Below are positions 6,367 through 15,091 of a DNA stretch of 64,000 bases, one piece after another. The notes beneath the pieces are model-generated. The model had not been told where the DNA came from. It saw only the letters and a list, made by a program, of their open reading frames with translations, and did no database searches. The DNA comes from Clostridium sp. CF012 (GTDB lineage: Bacteria; Bacillota; Clostridia; Clostridiales; Clostridiaceae). Numbering within the stretch: position 1 is the first letter of the stretch; every line of letters starts with the position of its first letter. Made by a program: the position numbers and the translations under genes. The stretch spans positions 186,001 to 250,000 of the forward strand of contig NZ_JAHLEF010000002.1 in assembly GCF_018861755.1 (NCBI RefSeq), in the 5' to 3' direction.

Positions 6367-8952
6367 TTATATAATTTTAATTAGCATATCTCCTATACCC
6401 ACACTATATCCACTACAAGCATAAATTACGTTAATGCGTTTATTAGTAATATCACCATGGTTAATGCAGCCGTTGGAAACGAGCACTAGTGGAAGTTTAT
6501 CCGGATCCAAATACATTCTTCTAGCTATGGTATTTACACTCTGGAAAAAATCGTCATAGTAAGTTTCTATGCCTGGAATTAACTCATACACTCTTTGTAA
6601 TGTTTTGTTCTGCTTTGCAAAACTATCTCTTAAAATAAATATAATTTGTCCCTTTATACTTATGAAATCTCGTTGCATTTCTATCATTTCATTTAAGATA
6701 TGTTCTGTAGGTTCTTTACCTTCCTCTATCCATATAATGATATTTTTTTCATCTTTTATTAAATCAGAGGCATGCATTACATTTCTATTAGCATCCTTAA
6801 GATTAAAATCTTGAAGCTCATAATTCTCTAGCATATCTGAAATTTTTGCATCTCGAAGGCTTATATTTATAGCTTTTGTCTCATTATGTTTTACCTCAAA
6901 AGTATACTTCACTGCAAATATACTCCCATTAGGTAATCTGTTGGAGGTTAAAATTCTATAATGCCCAGAAGCAACACTAATACTTGCCTTATTACCCTCT
7001 AATATATCCATATCTAAAACAAGGGTTCTATATACTCCATTTTCAAGCAATGCAATAGTCCAATTCTTATAGTACGTAAGCTTTGCTTTACCAGTATTAA
7101 CAATTAAAACATGTGAATTTACTGAGCTATATTTATCCTCTACCTTTATAAATCTCCCGTTACTTTCATTACAATGCTTATAATATTCTATAGATAAATC
7201 ACTACTATTTATTCTAGCAGGTATACCTAAACTTCTGCATACAGCAACAAACAAAATCTTTTTGGATATAAGGCTTCCCCTTCCTAGTTTAATCACCTCT
7301 GCAGGGGTAGCATATAATGACTCATATTCACGCTCTGGGAGTTCTGTAATATTTTCTTTAATATAATTCCATACCTTGCTAGGACTTTTTATAAAATCAT
7401 CTTTTAAATCAGCGGCAAAATAGTTAATAATAAACTTCCTGAAATCCGTGATTTTTTCTAGGTAGATTCTTGGACAAAGAACATATTTAAAATATATTCC
7501 TTCAGGATAATCCACCTCAAAACCGGTAGTATTATTAATGTGGGAGTTTAATATGCTACATACGCTGTCTACATAATCCTTCTTTGATAAACACATTAAT
7601 AAATTTATTCTCTTTTTTAAGTCCTCACCATTATGCTTGTAATTTAAAAATTCTAATATAGACTTATAGTTTCCCATAGCACCTAATAGGATATTTCTAA
7701 TTTCAGAATCATATTTACCTAAATACTCAATTTTATCTATTATGTTTACAATTTTTTTGTTCCTTTCTTCTCGAGCTTTATTACAATAGTCAAATCTTTT
7801 CTTTTGTGTAATTTTTTCTTCTTCAGATGTGGCGCGCGCCAAAACCATTTTATCAACTGGAGGTACTATATCAATATCAATTCCTTGAATCTCTTCTTCA
7901 TAATCTACTGCATCATCAATATTGAATATAATTTCCTCCGAAACTTTTGTATCAACTATTCTGCATATAAACCTATCATCTTTTACCACATGAATAGCTA
8001 TGATACCAAGTCCAATATTTATGTGGGCTTGTCCTTTCTTATCTGTAAATAATATTGCTATCGGTGTTAATTCAGAATAATTAAGTATTTCAAATCTTAC
8101 TTCTACACCTTCTATAGGTTTATTTTTTGAATTTATAACCTTTACATAGAAAGCTTTTGAATCGGCATATTTACTGATATTGTTAATAGTAATTACTGCC
8201 TTATTCTTTGAGATTACATCCTCATTTTTAAAATAGCTGGAAAATACTCTACTGTGGATAACCATGGCTCTAGAGGCTGCTGATGTAAACCATCCTTTGT
8301 TTAGCACTGGTTTTGGCTCGCAGGCCCCGAGATAATGCCACTTCCCATCACACCATACCTCTACCCACGCATGATTATCATCACAATGAGCCCATCTGGG
8401 GGTGTAGATCTGTCTCGCTGGTATTCCCACACTTCGAAGCGCAGTAACTGTAAAAGTGGATTCTTCTCCACATCTTCCATATGCACACTTTAATACTGCC
8501 AGAGGTGAGGCTGTCCTTTCATCTGTTGATTTATATGTTGCATTCTCAGCACACCAATAGTTAACTTCTAAAACTGCCTGATATATGCTCCTATTTTCTA
8601 ATCTATGGTATATCAAATCATAAAATGTTTTTCTGCAATTTTCTATAGCCTCATTATTAATACGATAGTGAAGCACATAATTCAAGAAAATATCTTCAGG
8701 AATTGTAGCCCCCCACGGGGTATTTCCCCTTAAAAAGATAGCATGTTTAACATATTCATAAAAAAGCTCAAAATCATAATTTGTGATATCACTTAAAGGC
8801 ATTGTAGAATATAAGTATTTCATTAATAATTTTTCTTCTTCCATACATAGGGAAAGCTTATTAATTATATCCTCTTTTTTATATCCAAATAAGTCTAATA
8901 CCTCTATAAAGCTAGAATTTACATATTGTTTTACTTCATCTGTATATACCAT
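6367..8952 (-). CDS. Large transglutaminase-like multidomain protein
   Basis: 861 residues with AAGGTAGGTG upstream of the ATG. Residues about 130-225 form a transglutaminase-like core: Cys161 in YGRCGEES, His194 in DDNHAWVEVW, and Glu212 in LGACEP at the third catalytic position. About 250-335 resembles a carboxypeptidase-regulatory/Ig-like beta domain (KPIEGVEVRFEI). About 545-600 looks like a second, degenerate transglutaminase core, in which Ser560 (GRGS) replaces the Cys. The last 130 residues resemble a thioredoxin-like fold (IIFILRDS, LPLVLVSNG). No signal peptide is seen, so it is probably cytoplasmic unless exported otherwise. It may act as a protease-like or crosslinking enzyme; the substrate is unknown. 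It is transcribed with the beta-helix gene 60 nt downstream. Confidence 0.75.
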   Translation of the reverse strand: MVYTDEVKQYVNSSFIEVLDLFGYKKEDIINKLSLCMEEEKLLMKYLYSTMPLSDITNYDFELFYEYVKHAIFLRGNTPWGATIPEDIFLNYVLHYRINNEAIENCRKTFYDLIYHRLENRSIYQAVLEVNYWCAENATYKSTDERTASPLAVLKCAYGRCGEESTFTVTALRSVGIPARQIYTPRWAHCDDNHAWVEVWCDGKWHYLGACEPKPVLNKGWFTSAASRAMVIHSRVFSSYFKNEDVISKNKAVITINNISKYADSKAFYVKVINSKNKPIEGVEVRFEILNYSELTPIAILFTDKKGQAHINIGLGIIAIHVVKDDRFICRIVDTKVSEEIIFNIDDAVDYEEEIQGIDIDIVPPVDKMVLARATSEEEKITQKKRFDYCNKAREERNKKIVNIIDKIEYLGKYDSEIRNILLGAMGNYKSILEFLNYKHNGEDLKKRINLLMCLSKKDYVDSVCSILNSHINNTTGFEVDYPEGIYFKYVLCPRIYLEKITDFRKFIINYFAADLKDDFIKSPSKVWNYIKENITELPEREYESLYATPAEVIKLGRGSLISKKILFVAVCRSLGIPARINSSDLSIEYYKHCNESNGRFIKVEDKYSSVNSHVLIVNTGKAKLTYYKNWTIALLENGVYRTLVLDMDILEGNKASISVASGHYRILTSNRLPNGSIFAVKYTFEVKHNETKAINISLRDAKISDMLENYELQDFNLKDANRNVMHASDLIKDEKNIIIWIEEGKEPTEHILNEMIEMQRDFISIKGQIIFILRDSFAKQNKTLQRVYELIPGIETYYDDFFQSVNTIARRMYLDPDKLPLVLVSNGCINHGDITNKRINVIYACSGYSVGIGDMLIKII

Positions 8953-9186
8953 ATTTCACCTACCTTAACATATTCTATTATTATCCCAACAACAATTATT
9001 TGCTTGTAAATTTAATTTCTGCCTTTTCTACTAATCTCAATAAAATTAGCTACACCTCGCCATTCATAATTTATTATCATTTTATCATAAAACAAATTAG
9101 TCTGTTCTAGTTTTTCCTTAAAAGTCTAAATAGTTCATTTCTTACACTTTTATCCTATTAAGATAATGTGACGAAATCTAGTATTT

Positions 9187-9226
9187 AACGACGAAAAAAA
9201 ACTACCGAAAATAAATTTCAGTAGTT
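9187..9226 (-). terminator. Terminator of the nucleotide-sugar dehydrogenase gene
   Basis: On the minus strand ACTACTGAAA pairs with TTTCGGTAGT and is followed by a run of eight T. A closely similar terminator occurs at 12432-12475, so the 3' flank appears to be duplicated. Confidence 0.8.
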
Positions 9227-9245
9227 CACACGACTCGGGGGATTT
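9226..9245 (-). repeat. Short repeat directly after a stop codon (copy 2)
   Basis: TTCACACGACTCGGGGG on the plus strand, differing by one base from 6345-6361. It sits between the dehydrogenase stop codon (9247) and the terminator stem. Confidence 0.45.
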
Positions 9246-9246
9246 C

Positions 9247-10599
9247 CTATAATCTCCAGTACACAAATTTCTCTTTATCAACACTAGCTTTACTCACTAT
9301 TCCTTTAACATCTATAAATACATTTTTATCATTCACTTCTTTATCTACTGCAACTTCTTGCAATGCATCATTTACACAATATAATTTGCTAAAATCATTA
9401 ATATCCATTTTTCTATAATCACTATGCGATACTGCTAATATAACTGCATCCATACTATTTATATCTTGAATATCTTTTAACTCTATTCCATATTCTCTTC
9501 TTAACTCATCCTTATCAGCAACTGGATCTGTAACTACTACTTCTACTTCATACTCTTTTAACTCTTTAATAATATCTACAACTTTAGTATTTCTAGTATC
9601 ACCACAATCCTCTTTAAATGTAATTCCCAGTACCGCTACCTTGGCACCTTTTACTCTCTTATTAGCTTTTATTAAACTCTTAACTGTATTCTCAGCAACA
9701 TACTTAGCCATACCATCGTTTATTTTTCTAGCAGCTGCTATTACCTGAGACTCTAAACCTACTTCCTTTGCTCTGTGTATTAGATAGTATGGATCAACCC
9801 CTATACAATGTCCTCCAACTAAGCCTGGATTCATTTTAATAAAGTTCCACTTACTACCTGCTGCATCTATTACAGCCTTAGTATCTATGTTCATTTTATC
9901 GAATATCATAGCTAGTTCATTTACAAAAGCTATATTAACATCTCTTTGACAATTTTCTATAAGCTTAGCTGCCTCTGCAACCTTTATACTCTCTGCTCTA
10001 TACACTCCAGCTTCTATTACTAGCTCATAAACTTTTGCTACAGTATCTAATGTTTCCTCGTCCATTCCTGAGACTATTTTCACTATGTTCTCTAGTCTAT
10101 TAACCTTATCTCCTGGATTAATTCTCTCTGGTGAATATGCTACTTTGAAATCTATTCCACATTTTAAACCTGATTCTCTTTCTAATATAGGTACACATAT
10201 TTCTTCAGTTACACCTGGGTACACTGTTGACTCATATACTACTATAGAACCTTTAGTTAAGTTTCTTCCTATTATTTCACTTGAACCTATAACTGGTCTT
10301 AAGTCTGGAGATTTATCATCATTAGTAGGCGTTGGTACTGCAACTACATGAAATTTGCATTCTCTTAATTTACTTTCATCATTAGTAAAATACACTGATG
10401 AATTTTTAACTCCTTCATCACCTATTTCATTTGTTGGATCAATTCCAGACTTATATGTTTCTAACTTCTCTTTGTTTATATCAAAGCCTATAACATCAAT
10501 TTTTTTATCGAAAGCTATGGCTAAAGGTAGCCCTACATAACCTAACCCAACTAATGATAGCTTTGTATTTTTATTTAATAACTCTTTATATAAATTCAT
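9247..10599 (-). CDS. Nucleotide-sugar dehydrogenase (UDP-sugar 6-dehydrogenase family)
   Basis: 450 residues; GGAG lies 9 nt before the ATG. An N-terminal NAD-binding fold carries GLGYVG (18-23), and Cys265 in NPGLVGGHCIGVDPYY is the catalytic thiol that oxidises C6 of a UDP-hexose to the uronic acid in two NAD steps. The opening phrase GFDINKEKLETYKSGIDPTNE is closer to the TviB/WbpO-type UDP-N-acetylhexosamine dehydrogenases than to plain UDP-glucose dehydrogenase, but the substrate is not certain. The product, a UDP-uronic acid or UDP-HexNAcA, would be a donor for the surface polysaccharide made by the neighbouring operon. It is a single gene with its own terminator. Confidence 0.88.
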   Translation of the reverse strand: MNLYKELLNKNTKLSLVGLGYVGLPLAIAFDKKIDVIGFDINKEKLETYKSGIDPTNEIGDEGVKNSSVYFTNDESKLRECKFHVVAVPTPTNDDKSPDLRPVIGSSEIIGRNLTKGSIVVYESTVYPGVTEEICVPILERESGLKCGIDFKVAYSPERINPGDKVNRLENIVKIVSGMDEETLDTVAKVYELVIEAGVYRAESIKVAEAAKLIENCQRDVNIAFVNELAMIFDKMNIDTKAVIDAAGSKWNFIKMNPGLVGGHCIGVDPYYLIHRAKEVGLESQVIAAARKINDGMAKYVAENTVKSLIKANKRVKGAKVAVLGITFKEDCGDTRNTKVVDIIKELKEYEVEVVVTDPVADKDELRREYGIELKDIQDINSMDAVILAVSHSDYRKMDINDFSKLYCVNDALQEVAVDKEVNDKNVFIDVKGIVSKASVDKEKFVYWRL

Positions 10600-10852
10600 A
10601 ATTAATTCTCCTTTTCCTAATGGGTATTTTTCTTCTTGACAATGTCAAATGGTCTCAAATATAACATCTACAACCTCTCTAATTTTGCTACTATCTATTA
10701 TTTCCATGCTTTTGTTTATAGTAATACTGTAATTCATCGTTACTATCACCATAAAGTATACCATTTAAAATATAAAAATAAAATTATTTATTTTATTTTT
10801 ATTTTAAAAATGCATTTTTTTTAAATATTGATAGAAGATATAATTGAAAATT
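10600..10852. other. Divergent intergenic region
   Basis: No gene is seen. It holds the upstream region of the dehydrogenase gene (-) and, at about 10764-10806, a nearly pure A/T stretch that can fold on itself (AAAATAAAAT / ATTTTATTTT). No binding site could be recognised. Confidence 0.4.
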
Positions 10853-10880
10853 TTGTCATATTGAATTTAAATGATATAAT
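10853..10880 (+). promoter_or_regulatory. Strong extended -10 promoter of the TraX-family gene
   Basis: TTGTCA (10853-10858), 16 nt, then TGATATAAT, a perfect -10 with the TGn extension (10872-10880). It is 36 nt upstream of the start codon. Confidence 0.7.
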
Positions 10881-10915
10881 CATTTGAAACATTACAACTT
10901 GTGGGAGGGAAATCT

Positions 10916-11806
10916 ATGGTGGAAACATCCGTTATTGAAAAAATGGTACTACAAACAGTCGCATATCGTAATGATATGCTAAAGCTACTAGCCTTAGTAA
11001 CAATGCTTGTAGATCATATTGGGTATATGTATTTTCCAAATGAGATACTTTTAAGAATTATAGGAAGATTGGCCTTTCCCATCTTTGCCTATCAAATTGC
11101 CATAGGCTATTCCCGGACATCTAATATCAAAAAATATGTTTTAAGACTTTCCTTATTTGCTCTAATAACTCAAATACCCTATTGTTTTTTTAGCCCCGAT
11201 ATTAAATTTAACCCTATTCATTTTAATGTATTGTTTACGTTTCTAGCAGCCATTGGTCTACTTTGTGTTTATGATATGGGAATCATAAATATTAAGAATT
11301 TTATTAAAGACAAGAATTATATACACCTTTTGTATGGTATATTTTTGCTAGCTCTAGCTATTGTAATAATCATTCTTCCCGAAATATTAAGTTTCCTTAT
11401 AAAGGACTTTTATTTGGAATACGGCTTGCTGGGACTCGCTTTAGTTTTATTATTTCATGTATTTCAAGAAAAGATGCACCTTGCCGTAATAAGTATTATA
11501 CTATTATATCTACTTCATGGTTATTACAGAGTTGCCCTATGGAACTCCGCATATTCATCAGTACTATTTTGGAGCAACCTTCTCAATTTTAAATATGTAT
11601 GGAACCAGCTTGACTTACAGAATGGATTATCACAATTGCAAGTATACTATTTTAATGCATTGGGAGTTTTTGCATTAATTCCGATTTTGATATTGGAAAG
11701 TATAAATACTAGCAGAATTAGGCTCAATAAATATGTAGGTTATATTTTTTATCCAGCACACATGATGCTTCTAGTTGCTATTGCGCTTATCTTGAAGGCT
11801 CACTAA
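10916..11806 (+). CDS. TraX-family membrane protein
   Basis: 296 residues from the ATG at 10916, which has GGGAGGG 6 nt before it; an upstream GTG at 10901 overlaps that site and is unlikely to be used. About eight to nine membrane segments. The N-terminal phrase DMLKLLALVTMLVDHIGYMYF and the following GRLAFPIFAYQIAIGY are typical of the TraX family. TraX in F plasmid is needed for N-acetylation of pilin; chromosomal homologues in Firmicutes have no known role but are related to membrane acyltransferases. No conjugation genes are near it. In this place, beside polysaccharide genes, a role in acylating a surface component is plausible but only an inference. It is oriented opposite to all its neighbours. 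Confidence 0.85.
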   Translation: MVETSVIEKMVLQTVAYRNDMLKLLALVTMLVDHIGYMYFPNEILLRIIGRLAFPIFAYQIAIGYSRTSNIKKYVLRLSLFALITQIPYCFFSPDIKFNPIHFNVLFTFLAAIGLLCVYDMGIINIKNFIKDKNYIHLLYGIFLLALAIVIIILPEILSFLIKDFYLEYGLLGLALVLLFHVFQEKMHLAVISIILLYLLHGYYRVALWNSAYSSVLFWSNLLNFKYVWNQLDLQNGLSQLQVYYFNALGVFALIPILILESINTSRIRLNKYVGYIFYPAHMMLLVAIALILKAH

Positions 11807-11854
11807 TTCCAACAACAGAGCCGTTATTCACTTTAAATAAAACAAATGATAATA

Positions 11855-11878
11855 AAGAGTTAACCTGTGATAACTCTT
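11855..11878 (+). terminator. Weak hairpin after the TraX-family gene
   Basis: AAGAGTTA (11855-11862) pairs with TAACTCTT (11871-11878). No T-run follows, so its action as a terminator is uncertain. Confidence 0.3.
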
Positions 11879-12046
11879 CGAAAGTACATCATTATAATGA
11901 AACCATTAACCATCCTGAAGCAGTTGATAAAAATAATTCAAAAACAATTTAAAAATCAAAAGCAAGAGTTAGTGTTAAAATCCCTGCTTTCATTGTTAGT
12001 TTAATACAATAATTACTCTCCATGTGAATTTATTCCATGCTTCTAA

Positions 12047-12264
12047 TTAATTACTTCTTACAATACTGTTCATTGGAAATCTAACAGTTGAACCCTCTGA
12101 AATATATAAAAACATATTATCTAAGGCTATAGAGTCATTAAAAACTCCATCACCCACAAATCCATATAATCTAGGGTTTATAATATTTTCATTTATACTT
12201 AAATCAATATCCTCTATACCATTTTCCATTTAATTAAAATTCTCCTTTCCAATAAGTCGAGTGG
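12047..12264 (-). pseudogene. Remnant of the 5' end of the beta-helix gene
   Basis: The open frame 12229-12047 encodes 60 residues that match the first 55 or so of the intact beta-helix protein at 4513-6306 almost residue for residue (shared DLSINENIINPRLYGFVGDG, then SEGSTVRFPMNSIVR). The homology also covers the leader with its ribosome binding site, to about 12264 (shared GAGTGGAGTT). It ends in an unrelated stop after SIVRSN. The frame and ribosome binding site are intact, so a 60-residue peptide could still be made, but it lacks nearly all of the beta-helix. Confidence 0.85.
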
Positions 12265-12431
12265 AGTTGAAAATACATTAGTAGAATCCATTGTAAGACT
12301 AGTTGCTTATCTTAATGCTATTGCTTTCCCATATTATATACTATTTAGATATAGCCATACAATGTTTTCTTTATAATCAAAATATTGTATATTTTTTATT
12401 GATATGAAGTCATAATAATGTATAACATTTT

Positions 12432-12475
12432 AAACGACGAAAAGACTACCGAAATATATTCCTATAAATTTCAGT
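12432..12475 (-). terminator. Terminator of the dehydratase gene
   Basis: On the minus strand GCTACTGAAATTTATAGG is followed by ATTTCGGTAGTC and TTTTCGTCG. The stem and trailing bases are the same as in the terminator at 9187-9226, apart from an insertion in the loop. Confidence 0.65.
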
Positions 12476-12549
12476 AGCTTCCACGTATAGTCTTTAGTAA
12501 ATATTCACTTCACCCCTGTGACGCTAGGATATGGCTGGAAGGTTAGCTA

Positions 12550-14421
12550 TTAATCCAGCATAGTAGTAACTGCGCTTTCTTCCATATTTCTATTGTAGGT
12601 TGGAACTATCTCCTCTATCTTCTCAATCAACAACTCAACATCATCCCTATCAATAATCTCCCTAAGCTCTTCCATTCTCTCCCTAAGCACCACCAAATCA
12701 CTAAACGTAGGTCTCCCCACAAATATCTTCTCATGCCTAGTATTCTTCAGCCCTTCCTCACTCATCATCAATTCCTCATAAAGCTTTTCTCCCGGTCTCA
12801 GCCCCGTAATTTCAATCTTAATATCCTTGTTAGGCTCAAACCCAGACAGCTTAATCAAATCCCAAGCCAAATCATAAATCTTAACAGGCTTGCCCATATC
12901 TAGCACAAAGATTTCTCCACCCTCAGCATATGCTCCAGATTGAAGTACCAATTGCGCCGCTTCTGGTATAGTCATAAAGAATCTAGTTATATATTTATTA
13001 GTAAGTGTAACCGGTCCACCATGCTCTATTTGTTTTTTAAACAGTGGTATAACTGACCCATTGCTTCCCAGTACATTTCCAAATCTCACTGCTACAAAGT
13101 GTGTTTCACTTATTTTATCCATGGATTGTATAATCATTTCACACATTCTCTTAGTAGCACCCATTACATTTGTGGGGTTTACTGCTTTATCCGTAGATAT
13201 CATAACAAACCTTTCTACATTAAACTTATGTGCACATTCTGCCATATTAAAGGTTCCAAACACATTGTTTTTTATAGCTTCCATAGGACTCTCTTCCATG
13301 AGCGGAACATGCTTATGTGCTGCTGCATGGAAAACTATATTTGGCGAATACTTTTTAAAGACACTCTCTAGTCGTTTAATATCTCTAACAGATCCTATCA
13401 ATACCTTTAAATCTAGTTTCGGATATTTATACTGTAGCTCCATTTGAAGATCATAAGCATTATTTTCATATATATCGAAAATAATTAATTGTTTGGGTTC
13501 GAATTTTATAATTTGGCGACAGAGTTCTGATCCAATGGACCCTCCACCCCCAGTTACAAGGACTATCTTATTGTGAATATAACTTGCGATGCCTTGCATA
13601 TCTAGCTGCACTGTTTCACGTCCTAGTAAATCTTCAATATCCACTTTTCTAATTTGACTTAAGGATACTTTCCCGTTTATTATTTCATACATGCCGGGAA
13701 TGATTTCTATTTTGCAATTTGTTTTTTTACATAATTCTAAAATCTGTTTTTTATCCTCATCTTTTATGGTGGGAATAGCTATAAGTATAGTTTCTATAGC
13801 TTGCTGGGTAGCTATGGTAGGTATATCCTTCCTACTTCCAAGAATCTTTACTCCCATAATATTGTTTCCTTTTTTGTAAATTTCATCATCAATTACAGCT
13901 ACCGGCATATATTTACTATGGCTACTTCTTTTCATTTCTTTTATAACCATAGCTGCAGCTTCCCCAGCTCCAATTATCATTACTCTTGACTTTACAATTT
14001 TACTAGCATTACAATTTAGAATACTTTCAAATCTACCATAAATTCTAAAGGACATTCGTAGCCCTAGTATAAAAATAATCGAAAAAGCACAAGCTATTAT
14101 ACTTACTCCATAAGCAAATCCATGGCCGAAGGTTCTAACAAAGGCGATGGTTGCAAGATTGGCAGTAAGGCATGCGCCAATAGCTAGCATAAATTCATCT
14201 ATACTTGCATAACTCCAAAGGCTTTCATAAAGCTTAAAGAGATAAAAACAAGCTATGTAAATAACTGTTACAATTATGGCTATTTCTTTGTAGTTTTTTG
14301 AATAAAACTTGAAAGTTGTAAAATTATATCTAAAATAAAAAGCTAATATATAAGCTAAGTTTATTAAAACTGCATCACTTAGGATTAATATTGGTTTTTT
14401 CCATTTTCCGAGCGCCTTCAT
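12550..14421 (-). CDS. Membrane-bound nucleoside-diphosphate-sugar dehydratase/epimerase (CapD/WbpM family)
   Basis: 623 residues from the ATG at 14421, which has AGAGGTGG upstream; a GTG at 14430 overlaps that site. Four membrane segments lie in the first about 125 residues (FSD-type start ILSDAVLINLAYILAFYFR), then a CoA-binding-like Rossmann domain (MIIGAGEAA) and a second, catalytic extended SDR domain (VLVTGGGGSIGSE; STDKAVNPTNVMGATKR). The family converts UDP-GlcNAc to UDP-4-keto-6-deoxy sugars for rare amino-sugar synthesis in capsules and glycans. No aminotransferase to use the product lies in the window. The gene has a 660-nt upstream gap and its own terminator, so it appears separate from the operon at 15-36 kb. 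Confidence 0.88.
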   Translation of the reverse strand: MKALGKWKKPILILSDAVLINLAYILAFYFRYNFTTFKFYSKNYKEIAIIVTVIYIACFYLFKLYESLWSYASIDEFMLAIGACLTANLATIAFVRTFGHGFAYGVSIIACAFSIIFILGLRMSFRIYGRFESILNCNASKIVKSRVMIIGAGEAAAMVIKEMKRSSHSKYMPVAVIDDEIYKKGNNIMGVKILGSRKDIPTIATQQAIETILIAIPTIKDEDKKQILELCKKTNCKIEIIPGMYEIINGKVSLSQIRKVDIEDLLGRETVQLDMQGIASYIHNKIVLVTGGGGSIGSELCRQIIKFEPKQLIIFDIYENNAYDLQMELQYKYPKLDLKVLIGSVRDIKRLESVFKKYSPNIVFHAAAHKHVPLMEESPMEAIKNNVFGTFNMAECAHKFNVERFVMISTDKAVNPTNVMGATKRMCEMIIQSMDKISETHFVAVRFGNVLGSNGSVIPLFKKQIEHGGPVTLTNKYITRFFMTIPEAAQLVLQSGAYAEGGEIFVLDMGKPVKIYDLAWDLIKLSGFEPNKDIKIEITGLRPGEKLYEELMMSEEGLKNTRHEKIFVGRPTFSDLVVLRERMEELREIIDRDDVELLIEKIEEIVPTYNRNMEESAVTTMLD

Positions 14422-15041
14422 ATTATCCACCTCTTCTGTTGTTTTTTGAAAAGCAATTCATCCATTTTCATGTTATATTTTTTCTTTCCAAATAATAACT
14501 ATACTTTGAAATTGATTGAAAATTCTCAAATTATTTTTTTACAAATTTATGCAATTCTATCGAACTTAAGTATATATTATTGTGATTTTTATAGCAATTT
14601 TATATTTTGCTAATTTAATACGTTAATAGCCACATACTTCTACATACTTCAAATTCATACTTATTTCACGGTTTTAAGCTTATTTTTCGATATATAAATC
14701 GCTCTGAAAGCGCTGTATATACAGACTTTGCAGTTCTTTATATATCGACTTAATATGATTTTATTTATCTTATATTTATCTTTTATTTACTCCATATGTA
14801 ATAAAATTAAAACATTATAATCATTTTTTAGAATATTATTAAAAATAAAATTAAACATACATTTACATACATTTACACTAGTTTGAATTTTTTCTTTAAT
14901 TATACCATAATATTCACTAAATACCCATAGACCGCAATAGTATTTTATGTTATAAAATGTCAATCCAACCATTGTGCTTCTTTATCAAAACATATATTTT
15001 TCCCATATATATCATATACGTAATGATTGGTTTTTTTAAAG
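14422..15041. other. Long intergenic region between dehydratase gene and polysaccharide operon
   Basis: About 620 nt, very AT-rich. Two short open frames here have no ribosome binding site and a poor composition and are not called. The one clear structure is a roughly 60-bp imperfect palindrome at 14688-14747. The dehydratase promoter must lie in this interval, but no convincing -35/-10 pair could be chosen. Confidence 0.5.
14688..14747. repeat. 60-bp nested palindrome
   Basis: Outer arms CGATATATAAA (14688-14698) and TTTATATATCG (14737-14747) enclose CTGTATATACAG (14713-14724), a perfect 12-bp palindrome with nearly the same centre. The spacers also match in inverted order (CTGAAAG against CTTTGCAG). 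It may be an operator for the dehydratase gene or a cruciform-forming site. Confidence 0.6.
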
Positions 15042-15087
15042 AAAAAAAGAGATAAAGTTTGCGGGCATACAAACTTATCTCTTTTTT
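15042..15087 (-). terminator. Terminator at the end of the polysaccharide operon
   Basis: AAAAAAGAGATAAAGTTTG pairs with CAAACTTATCTCTTTTTT around a GC-containing loop. It lies 5 nt after the stop of the last operon gene and ends in a T-run on the minus strand. Confidence 0.9.
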
Positions 15088-15091
15088 CATA

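Noticed and set aside
10901-10915. GTG start for the TraX-family protein
   Set aside because: The GTG overlaps the GGGAGGG ribosome binding site of the ATG at 10916.
11800-11951. Open frame of about 50 codons after the TraX-family gene
   Set aside because: No start codon or ribosome binding site; it overlaps the TraX frame. It may be a gene tail fossil but cannot be supported.
13061-13447. 128-codon plus-strand open frame inside the dehydratase gene
   Set aside because: Antisense shadow of a well conserved gene; Ser/Leu/Ile-rich composition and no family features.
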